From positions 1 through 64,000 of the forward strand of contig CABUQG010000005.1 of assembly GCA_902493535.1 (NCBI GenBank): a stretch of DNA of 64,000 bases. The letters are read 5' to 3'. Source of the stretch: an uncultured Collinsella sp. GTDB lineage: Bacteria > Actinomycetota > Coriobacteriia > Coriobacteriales > Coriobacteriaceae. Shown here in pieces: positions 33,144 through 39,723 of this stretch (positions are counted from its first letter, which is position 1; each line of letters starts with the position of its first letter). Position numbers and translations under genes: made by a program. Under the pieces are notes generated by a model, which saw only the letters and a program-made list of their open reading frames with translations, did no database searches and was not told where the DNA came from.

Positions 33144-35489
33144 ATGGAAACGCTTGAGCGCAACGAGTGGGCAGACGTTGCCCAACTGGTCGAGATCACG
33201 AGCGATGCTGTCATCATCTGTGAGCTCGACGGAACCATTCTGCATGTGAATAATCGTTTGCTCGACCTGATGTGCGAGGAACGCGCTGACGTCATCGGCG
33301 GTGATGTCAAAGACGTTCTGTACTCGTCGGCTTTTGAACGCGCGACAGAGCATCGGCTTCCTTTTGAGACCAATGGAACAAAGAGCGAGTTGATGCTCAA
33401 GTTAAGTGACGGATCGTTTATTCCCGTCCTGGTTTGTGCCGGCTCGGTTACGCCGCCTCGAATCTTTGGCCGCCGTGCGCCGCGCGTTCTGGTGGCACTC
33501 CATAGCATCGAAGAACAGTATTCGCACGACCGTCAGCTCAAGCGTGCGCTTTCGGAGCTTAGAGTGGCGAATAAGCGCCTTTCGGGCACTTTGTCGGTCA
33601 TTATGAGCACGGTGGGCTCCGATGAGCTGCCCAGTTTGTTAGATACCGTTTTGAACCAGCTTGTAGGAACGCTCGATGCTTCGGGTGCCGCTATCTATTT
33701 TTCTGAGAGCGGCGGCTTTAAGCTCCGCGGTGTTTCCAAGGAGCTGCACGACAGCTACCTGCCCGAGTTTTTGCCATATGGCGCTGGCATTCCGACATAT
33801 GTTCTTCGCGAGTCGCGTGCCTGTCGCTTGTCGATTCAACAGGACCTTGAGGGTGATAGGGCTGCTTCCGGTATGTTCATGGACCTGGACAATCGTTCTA
33901 AGCACCTGTTGCGCGTGCAGGATATGCCTCCGTACCGCAGCGAGATCTGTCTTCCCGTTTTTTACGGTACGCAGATCCTTGGCGTGCTGGAAGTTGGTTG
34001 GAAGCGCCCTCAGGCACCGCTCGCCTATGACGTTAATGTACTCGAGGTCATTTGCGATTACCTGTCTATTCAGCTGGTCGGCATGGCGTCGAGCTTACGT
34101 TCGCGCCGCACGGCGGAGCTCGGCCGCTCACTCAATGTCTTACGTGATGAGTTGTTTACCTTTCTAGACGATTCCGCCGCGGCTACCCAGGCGGTATCGT
34201 CCGAGATTTGCAATATGCTCAACTGTCATTTTTGCCCTGTTGAGTATGACGCCAGTCTGGGCTCCTATGTCATAGATTTTGAAGGCGGCAGTCGCGTTGC
34301 TTTGCCGGACGATCCCGAGAAGCTTTTCTTTTCCACGACGGCGCCAGCGGCACGTTTGGGGGTTGGCTCTGATGGCTTTGAGACATCTGTTTTGGGCGGC
34401 ACGAGTGCCGAGGATCTTAAACACGTCCGTATAACTCGCGTTGACGAATCGATGCCTATGGGAGGCTGGCTTAGGGCGCATGGTCTGCCTTGCCAGGGTC
34501 TCTACGTCGACACCGGCATTGAGGCGGGGCGCCCGCGCTCTGAGGGTGATGGCAAGCACAGCAACGACGCGATCGTTCCTGCTTCTGTTGCGAAAGGCCC
34601 GACGACGCGCGCGCTGCTGCTTCGTGACGGTAGTCAAGAGTCGATTGATGACCTTGAATATGACTACTTGGTGCACTTGGCGCATGACTTTGAACTAATC
34701 TACGAGGGCGAATCTCAAAAGCGCGAGGAGCGCCATATCGCTCAGACCCTCCAGATTGGCATGAGAAATTCGCTTGGTGACGTTCCGGGTATCGCGACCG
34801 ATTCGGTATACCTTTCGGCAACGAATTCGGCGTTGGTCGGCGGCGACTTCTATACTCTTGTCCGTCTTCCCGACGATTGCGCCGTTATGATTTTGGGCGA
34901 TGTATCCGGCAAAGGAATCGAGGCGGCGTCGATGTCAGCGCTCGTCAAGACGGCGCTGACGGCCTATGCCTGGGAGGGTGCTGGGCCCGCCCGTATGGCC
35001 CGCTCGCTCAATAGCATGCTCATGGGCTTTTCGAGGGTCGAGACGTTCGTGACGGCGTTTATCGCCAAGATTGATCTTAAAGCGGGTCGCGCTACCTACT
35101 GCTCTGCGGGACATCCTCCCACTATGGTCATTAGACCGTCGTCGACGCCGCTTGGCGGCGGAGAAACCCGAGGGGGAGAAGTGGAGCTCCTTGGGTGCCA
35201 ATCGGGCGTGATCGGTGCCTTTGAGAGCATGGTGTACGAGACAGGCGTGTTTACGTTCGCTCCTGGTGACATACTATTCATGTATACCGACGGAACAATC
35301 GAAGCACGTGATCGCTCGGGTGCTTTCTTTGGCGAGCAGCGCCTTCGTGACCTTTTGCTCTCTGTCTCGGGTGAGGGCGTATCGGGAATCTGCGGTAAGG
35401 TCTTGGGAGAGCTTGACCGCTTTACCGAGTCGGCGCTGGACGATGACATCGCGCTGGTTTCCCTTGAGTTTTTACGGGGTCGCTCGTAG
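33144..35489 (+). CDS. PAS-GAF-SpoIIE (PP2C-type) serine phosphatase
   Basis: A 781-aa cytoplasmic signalling phosphatase with no membrane segment. Domains in order are a PAS-like sensor at about 10-115 (SDAVIICELDGTILHVNNR), a GAF domain at about 150-305 (LDASGAAIYFSES, LPVFYGTQILGVLEVGW), a middle region of uncertain fold and a C-terminal SpoIIE phosphatase (~555-778). The SpoIIE metal-site motifs ALVGGDFYTLV and GDVSGKGIEAA are visible, as are FVTAFIAKIDL and MYTDGTIEA. Such enzymes dephosphorylate anti-sigma antagonists of STAS type, and the next gene supplies a STAS domain. Start ATG 33144 after GGTGGGG; a GTG at 33132 is possible. Confidence 0.9.
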   Translation: METLERNEWADVAQLVEITSDAVIICELDGTILHVNNRLLDLMCEERADVIGGDVKDVLYSSAFERATEHRLPFETNGTKSELMLKLSDGSFIPVLVCAGSVTPPRIFGRRAPRVLVALHSIEEQYSHDRQLKRALSELRVANKRLSGTLSVIMSTVGSDELPSLLDTVLNQLVGTLDASGAAIYFSESGGFKLRGVSKELHDSYLPEFLPYGAGIPTYVLRESRACRLSIQQDLEGDRAASGMFMDLDNRSKHLLRVQDMPPYRSEICLPVFYGTQILGVLEVGWKRPQAPLAYDVNVLEVICDYLSIQLVGMASSLRSRRTAELGRSLNVLRDELFTFLDDSAAATQAVSSEICNMLNCHFCPVEYDASLGSYVIDFEGGSRVALPDDPEKLFFSTTAPAARLGVGSDGFETSVLGGTSAEDLKHVRITRVDESMPMGGWLRAHGLPCQGLYVDTGIEAGRPRSEGDGKHSNDAIVPASVAKGPTTRALLLRDGSQESIDDLEYDYLVHLAHDFELIYEGESQKREERHIAQTLQIGMRNSLGDVPGIATDSVYLSATNSALVGGDFYTLVRLPDDCAVMILGDVSGKGIEAASMSALVKTALTAYAWEGAGPARMARSLNSMLMGFSRVETFVTAFIAKIDLKAGRATYCSAGHPPTMVIRPSSTPLGGGETRGGEVELLGCQSGVIGAFESMVYETGVFTFAPGDILFMYTDGTIEARDRSGAFFGEQRLRDLLLSVSGEGVSGICGKVLGELDRFTESALDDDIALVSLEFLRGRS

Positions 35490-35570
35490 ACCGCGATGCT
35501 TGACGGGCAAAATCTGCGCGGTTGCAGATACGTATGCATCGAGCGAGCTCTTTTGGGGAACCATGGTCGT

Positions 35571-36317
35571 ATGAATGAGTGGAATGACATAGCGGTTCTG
35601 ACGCCACCGGGTGATGTCGACATCGCCTCGGTGTCCGTGCTGCGCCGACGGTTGGATAATTTGATCGACCGGGGCGTGCGTCGCGTTGTCATCAATTGCC
35701 AGGCTGTGGGCTTTATCGACTCGACGGGTTTGGCGTTTTTGCTTACACGTGCCAGAGAGCTCATGAGGCGAGAGGGCCTGCTTTCGCTCGTTAACGCCTC
35801 CGATGAGGTCATTCGCTTTTTGGAGATTGCCCGACTTGTCGACATCCTTCATGTTGCGGGTCCGGCGCGTGAGTCGATTCCCGCTATTCCGGTGGGAGAG
35901 TTGCCACGATGGAGCAAGAGCGTCGAGGTCCGACAGGGTATCGAGAATCTTCCATACTATCGACATCGCATCGCCGAACTCCTTGAATCGCTTCCGTTGC
36001 GCCGCGACGAGCGCTACGATGTCGCGTTGGCGTCGGGGGAGGCGCTGGGTAATGCCTATGACCATGCGGGCGGTATCGGGTGCGTCCTGACGGTTCAGGC
36101 CTATGGCGATCGCGTCGTGGTTGAGGTGCTTGATCGGGGTGCCGGCTATTCTATCGATGGAGCGAGCGAACCGGTCGCATCTGAGGAACGCGGCCGTGGT
36201 ATCAAGCTTATGCGTATGCTCGTCGATAACGTGGAGGTTGCTCGTCGCACAGACGGCACCGGCACGCGCGTGCAGATGGTGAAGCTATTTAGCGGAGCAC
36301 TGGAATCGCGTGCCTAG
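35571..36317 (+). CDS. Fused STAS anti-sigma antagonist and HATPase (RsbW-like) kinase
   Basis: A 248-aa protein joining two partner-switch modules. Residues ~5-105 are a STAS domain with the phosphorylatable serine at Ser51 in FIDSTGLAFL. Residues ~130-245 are a GHKL ATPase with N-box ALASGEALGNAYDHAG, G1 box VLDRGAGYS and G2 box ERGRGIKLMRML. In most bacteria the antagonist and the kinase are separate proteins. No sigma factor is adjacent. It follows the SpoIIE phosphatase by 81 nt on the same strand. The ATG at 35571 fits the STAS boundary; an ATG at 35496 would add 25 residues. Confidence 0.85.
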   Translation: MNEWNDIAVLTPPGDVDIASVSVLRRRLDNLIDRGVRRVVINCQAVGFIDSTGLAFLLTRARELMRREGLLSLVNASDEVIRFLEIARLVDILHVAGPARESIPAIPVGELPRWSKSVEVRQGIENLPYYRHRIAELLESLPLRRDERYDVALASGEALGNAYDHAGGIGCVLTVQAYGDRVVVEVLDRGAGYSIDGASEPVASEERGRGIKLMRMLVDNVEVARRTDGTGTRVQMVKLFSGALESRA

Positions 36318-36361
36318 CCAATCGCTTTAGCGCGTTTAGCCACCAAGAACACGCGGCCGGC

Positions 36362-36410
36362 AACTTTTTTGAAAAAAGTACTTGCGTCTTTTGGATAACT
36401 CGCGTAAATT
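36362..36410 (+). promoter_or_regulatory. tRNA-Gly/Cys/Gly promoter with palindromic T/A box
   Basis: AACTTTTTT-G-AAAAAAGT (36362-36379), -35 TTGCGT (36382-36387), 17-nt spacer, -10 TAAATT (36405-36410), 13 nt before the tRNA. Confidence 0.8.
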
Positions 36411-36422
36411 AATAACCCGCAA

Positions 36423-36498
36423 GCGGACATGGCTCAGTTGGTAGAGCACAACCTTGCCAAGGTTGGGGTCGCGGGTTCGAGCCCCGTTGTCCGCTCCA
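36423..36498 (+). tRNA. tRNA-Gly (anticodon GCC)
   Basis: A 76-nt cloverleaf with acceptor GCGGACA / TGTCCGC, anticodon loop TTGCCAA giving GCC, T-loop GGTTCGAGCCC and encoded CCA. Identical in sequence to the copies at 36649 and 38937. Confidence 0.97.
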
Positions 36499-36508
36499 TT
36501 GCATTTCC

Positions 36509-36531
36509 GGACCGTTTAGGCGGTCCTTTTT
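36509..36531 (+). terminator. Terminator between tRNA-Gly and tRNA-Cys
   Basis: GGACCG / CGGTCC hairpin with a 6-nt loop, followed by TTTTT. tRNA-Cys begins only two bases after the T-run, so processing must follow partial read-through, or tRNA-Cys is made from read-through transcripts. Confidence 0.75.
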
Positions 36532-36532
36532 C

Positions 36533-36606
36533 GGCGAAGTGGCCAAGTGGTAAGGCAGAGGCCTGCAAAGCCTTTACCCCCGGTTCGAATCCGGGCTTCG
36601 CCTCCA
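36533..36606 (+). tRNA. tRNA-Cys (anticodon GCA)
   Basis: A 74-nt cloverleaf with acceptor GGCGAAG / CTTCGCC, anticodon loop CTGCAAA giving GCA, T-loop GGTTCGAATCC and encoded CCA. Confidence 0.96.
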
Positions 36607-36615
36607 GGCAACATC

Positions 36616-36641
36616 CGGGCCCTCCGGCGCCCGTTTTGTTT
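36616..36641 (+). terminator. Terminator after tRNA-Cys
   Basis: CGGGC / GCCCG short GC hairpin with an 8-nt loop followed by TTTTGTTTT. Confidence 0.65.
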
Positions 36642-36648
36642 TACATAT

Positions 36649-36724
36649 GCGGACATGGCTCAGTTGGTAGAGCACAACCTTGCCAAGGTTGGGGTCGCGG
36701 GTTCGAGCCCCGTTGTCCGCTCCA
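36649..36724 (+). tRNA. tRNA-Gly (anticodon GCC), second copy
   Basis: Base-for-base copy of the tRNA at 36423-36498, with encoded CCA. It has no separate promoter box and follows the tRNA-Cys terminator by a few bases. Confidence 0.97.
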
Positions 36725-36732
36725 ACTATCTT

Positions 36733-36758
36733 ACGCGGTTCTAACGAACCGCGTTTTT
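36733..36758 (+). terminator. Terminator of the tRNA-Gly-Cys-Gly unit
   Basis: ACGCGGTTC / GAACCGCGT hairpin with a 4-nt loop followed by TTTTT. Confidence 0.9.
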
Positions 36759-36770
36759 TGTTGACGCTGC

Positions 36771-36875
36771 GCGAGCCCCGGGCACCCCATCTTGCCCCCT
36801 CAATCGTCGGTCGCGTACATAAAGTACGCTTCCCTCCTCTTTCGCGGCAACCTGGGGCACCCGGAGCCCGCTCGC
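36771..36875 (-). repeat. 105-nt structured repeat (family 2, copy 2, minus orientation)
   Basis: Read on the minus strand it has GAAAGAGGAGGGAA, a GCGTAC...GTACGC hairpin and GACCGACGATTGAG, matching the apical part of the element at 18117-18214. The basal stem is different (GGGTGCCCCA with TGGGGTGCCC) and is fully paired only on the minus strand, through G-U pairs. The remaining 36876-37061 holds no gene; TATCAT near 37014 may be the -10 of the next gene. Confidence 0.65.
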
Positions 36876-37061
36876 TGTTGTGGCCGGGGGAGTGAGTCTT
36901 CCGTTCTTTTCACTAATCGATCGATTCGTCCCAGGAGGCTCGAGCCCGAGAGGGAGCGAGCGTTTTGGGGTGTGGCTGTGGCGTTGTTTGCCTCGAATGA
37001 CAGCTTTGGGCGTATCATCGTGGGCATCTCGCAAAACCTCGTTGCAAGGGAGGCTCACCCC

Positions 37062-38795
37062 ATGGCTGCAGAAAAGTCCTCTTCGCGCTCATGGATGTCC
37101 GATGCCGCGATCTATCAGATCTACCCGCGTTCGTTTAAGGATTCGACCGGTTCGGGTCTGGGCGATATCGCGGGCATTACCCAGCAGATGGACTATCTTG
37201 AGCGGCTGGGCATCGAGGCCATCTGGCTGAGCCCGTTTTACCCTTCGCCTCTTGTCGATGGCGGCTATGATGTGGCGGACTACTGCGATGTCGACCCACG
37301 TCTCGGCTCGCTTGACGACTTCGATGACATGATCGCTGCGGCTCACGCGCGCGGCATCAAGGTCATCGTCGATATCGTGCCCAACCATTCATCCAACCAG
37401 CACCCCTGGTTCAAAGCCGCTCTTGCCGCCGGCCCCGGATCGCCCGAGCGCGCCCGTTATATCTTCCGCGATGGTCGCGGCGAGCATGGCGAGCTGCCTC
37501 CCACCAATTGGAATGCCAACTTTGGCGGCCCCGCCTGGACGCGTGTTGCGGACGGTCAATGGTATCTGCACATGTTTACGCCCGAGCAGCCGGACTTTGA
37601 CTGGTCATGCCCCGAGGTTCACGCGTTCTTTTGCGACGTCCTGGCGTTTTGGAGCGATCGAGGCGTCGATGGCTTTCGCATCGATGTGGCGCACGGTCTC
37701 GCCAAGGATCTCGACCGCGATGACCTCGACCGGTGGCATCTCGCCGAGGGCGATGACATGGTTGACGACGGCGCCCATCCGCTGTGGGACCGCAACGAGG
37801 TCCACGAGATCTATCGCGAGTGGCGCCGCGTGTTCGACCGCTATAATCCGCCGCGCAGCGCCGTTGCCGAGGCGTGGGTGCTGCCTGAGCGCCAGTATCT
37901 CTATGCGCGTCCCAGCGAGCTTGGCCAGACATTCAACTTTGAGTTTGCCAAGGCCACTTGGACCTATGATGACATGCACGCTGCAATCGAGGAGGGCTTG
38001 AAGGCAGCTATCGAATCCGATTCCGCCTCGACCTGGGTACTCTCCAACCACGACGTGCCGCGCGTGGCGACGCGCTATGCCCTGCCGCAAATCAAGGCGA
38101 CGCGCTACCACCAGATTGCGCTCGACTGGCTCTTACGCGACGGGTCGTCTTATGACGAGGACCGTGAACTCGGCGAGCGCCGCGCGCGGGCGGCTCTTTT
38201 GCTTGAACTGGCGCTTCCGGGCTCGGCATACGTGTATCAGGGTGAGGAGCTCGGTCTTTTTGAGGTGGCTGATATCCCGTGGACTGCACTCGAAGATCCC
38301 AGTGCAACCAATACGCGCGGACCGAAGCGCGAGAAGGGGCGCGACGGCTGTCGTGTGCCCCTGCCGTGGGTAGCGGCGGACGATCCCGCGCAGGGCGGAT
38401 CGTTTGGGTTTTCGCCGGCGGACGCTGATGCGGCGCCCCATCTGCCGCAGCCTGCATGGTTTTCCGATTATGCTGCCGATAGGGAAGAAACGGACCCGAC
38501 ATCGATGCTTGCGCTCTATCGTGACGCCCTCTGGCTGCGGCGCAAGCTGCGCGGGTGCGCCAACGATCTTGCGTGGCTCGATCTTGACGGGCGCACCGGT
38601 CTTGCGGATGGTGCCGAGGGCGCTGAGGGCGGCGTCATCGCCTATCGCCGCGATAACGGCTGGGCGTGCGTGACGAACTTCGGTGCAGCACCCGTGGAGC
38701 TGCCGGCGGGCAGGGTCCTGCTCACCTCATCAGCGCTTGCAGACGGCAGACTCGCGCAGGACAGCTCTGCCTGGATCATGCTCGGTGAGATGTAA
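37062..38795 (+). CDS. GH13 alpha-glucosidase / oligo-1,6-glucosidase-like hydrolase
   Basis: A 577-aa intracellular glycoside hydrolase of family 13, the group containing alpha-glucosidases, oligo-1,6-glucosidases and sucrose-type hydrolases. The catalytic residues are visible: nucleophile Asp208 in GFRIDVAHG, acid/base Glu270 in AEAWV and transition-state Asp331 in SNHDVPR. The N-terminal YQIYPRSFKDSTGSGLGDI and DIVPNHSS motifs are typical. There is no signal peptide. It likely releases glucose from imported maltooligosaccharides or isomaltooligosaccharides. Start ATG 37062 after AAGGGAGG; an open frame extends to 36792 through the palindromic element and is not coding. Confidence 0.9.
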   Translation: MAAEKSSSRSWMSDAAIYQIYPRSFKDSTGSGLGDIAGITQQMDYLERLGIEAIWLSPFYPSPLVDGGYDVADYCDVDPRLGSLDDFDDMIAAAHARGIKVIVDIVPNHSSNQHPWFKAALAAGPGSPERARYIFRDGRGEHGELPPTNWNANFGGPAWTRVADGQWYLHMFTPEQPDFDWSCPEVHAFFCDVLAFWSDRGVDGFRIDVAHGLAKDLDRDDLDRWHLAEGDDMVDDGAHPLWDRNEVHEIYREWRRVFDRYNPPRSAVAEAWVLPERQYLYARPSELGQTFNFEFAKATWTYDDMHAAIEEGLKAAIESDSASTWVLSNHDVPRVATRYALPQIKATRYHQIALDWLLRDGSSYDEDRELGERRARAALLLELALPGSAYVYQGEELGLFEVADIPWTALEDPSATNTRGPKREKGRDGCRVPLPWVAADDPAQGGSFGFSPADADAAPHLPQPAWFSDYAADREETDPTSMLALYRDALWLRRKLRGCANDLAWLDLDGRTGLADGAEGAEGGVIAYRRDNGWACVTNFGAAPVELPAGRVLLTSSALADGRLAQDSSAWIMLGEM

Positions 38796-38876
38796 GGGCC
38801 TCTTGCGGCGAGTTTGCGTTTGTCTGCGCCTTCCGTGGTGGCTGATGTCTTCGCGAGGTTCGCGAGGGCGTCGCAA

Positions 38877-38924
38877 AACTTTTCAAAAAAAGTTCTTGCA
38901 TAGGATGCGGGCATCACGTAAGAT
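38877..38924 (+). promoter_or_regulatory. tRNA-Gly/Val promoter with palindromic T/A box
   Basis: AACTTTT-C-AAAAAAAGTT (38877-38894), -35 TTGCAT (38896-38901), 17-nt spacer, -10 TAAGAT (38919-38924), 12 nt before the tRNA. Confidence 0.78.
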
Positions 38925-38936
38925 TAATCCTCGTAA

Positions 38937-39012
38937 GCGGACATGGCTCAGTTGGTAGAGCACAACCTTGCCAAGGTTGGGGTCGCGGGTTCGAGCCCCG
39001 TTGTCCGCTCCA
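38937..39012 (+). tRNA. tRNA-Gly (anticodon GCC), third copy
   Basis: Identical to the tRNAs at 36423 and 36649, encoded CCA included. First gene of a Gly-Val pair. Confidence 0.97.
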
Positions 39013-39015
39013 TTT

Positions 39016-39090
39016 GGGCGTTTAGCTCAGGGGGAGAGCGCTTCCCTGACACGGAAGAGGTCAGAAGTTCAAATCTTCTAACGCCCACCA
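39016..39090 (+). tRNA. tRNA-Val (anticodon GAC)
   Basis: A 75-nt cloverleaf with acceptor GGGCGTT / AACGCCC, anticodon loop CTGACAC giving GAC, T-loop AGTTCAAATCT and encoded CCA. Only 3 nt from the preceding tRNA, so the pair is one transcript. Confidence 0.96.
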
Positions 39091-39098
39091 AATGTTCG

Positions 39099-39137
39099 CA
39101 GCTCAGAGGCTATGTCCTCTGGGCTGTTTTGTTTTTT
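39099..39137 (+). terminator. Terminator of the tRNA-Gly-Val unit
   Basis: CAGCTCAGAGG / CCTCTGGGCTG hairpin (one G-U pair) followed by TTTTGTTTTTT. Confidence 0.88.
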
Positions 39138-39452
39138 GCCACCAAGCGCGCCGCCAAATAAGTCATCAAATATTGATCCAAGGTCCGTACGCGATGGTCT
39201 TTGTATCCCGTAGGGGTGCCGGCAGATTGCATGTGTCCTGGCCCATCATGACCGCAACATGTTGGTCAAGCATAATCTTTTGGATTCTTTTGGCGTGAGC
39301 GGCTTGGTTTTGGTGCTATTTGGCGGCGGCACGGTTGAGGGGGTTTCAAAACTGCTGTGCAGGTAGTTGGGTTGATAACGTTTTAGCAGTCTGCCAAGAG
39401 GCTTTCATTTATAATGCGTCTGCAAATTGACCAATTGCTTTGACCTGCTGAA
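39138..39452. other. Non-coding stretch upstream of the nrdD promoter
   Basis: I see no gene with a ribosome site on either strand. A consensus TATAAT at 39410-39415 is present but has no convincing -35 at normal spacing. There is no strong palindrome. Confidence 0.5.
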
Positions 39453-39468
39453 ACACTATATGTTGTGT
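39453..39468 (+). promoter_or_regulatory. NrdR box
   Basis: ACACTATATGTTGTGT matches the known NrdR operator (ACACWATATATWGTGT) at 15 of 16 positions. It abuts the -35 of the nrdD promoter. A second, poor match overlaps the -10 at 39487-39502, 34 bp centre to centre. NrdR is the ATP/dATP-sensing repressor of ribonucleotide reductase genes; nrdR itself is not in the window. Confidence 0.8.
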
Positions 39469-39498
39469 TTGACCTAAAAAAAGAATACAGGATATAGA
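39469..39498 (+). promoter_or_regulatory. nrdD promoter
   Basis: -35 TTGACC (39469-39474), 18-nt A-rich spacer, -10 TATAGA (39493-39498). It implies a leader of about 215 nt before nrdD in which no open frame with a good ribosome site is seen. Confidence 0.6.
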
Positions 39499-39723
39499 TG
39501 CCTCTTTGTCGTATGATAGATGACGGACAGAGAACGAGGACCTTATTCGCCCCATTTGGATGGATCTTTGAGCCCCTTGATTGGCTGCGAGGATTGTCCG
39601 CATGAGGGCCTATGGTTATCGAAAACACAGATTGCGCGACGGCGCCGCAAGACAGGGTAAGCCCTGCCGGGCATCGTTTGGCTCTGAAGCGCAATGAGGC
39701 TACGATGCGAAAGAGGCAAGAGG

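Noticed and set aside
36429..36764. 111-codon frame through the tRNA-Gly-Cys-Gly array
   Set aside because: It reads through three tRNA genes and their terminators; repeated peptide words come from the identical tRNA copies.
36792..37061. 90-codon upstream extension of the GH13 frame
   Set aside because: It crosses the structured repeat at 36771-36875, has no family similarity, and a good ribosome site marks the ATG at 37062.
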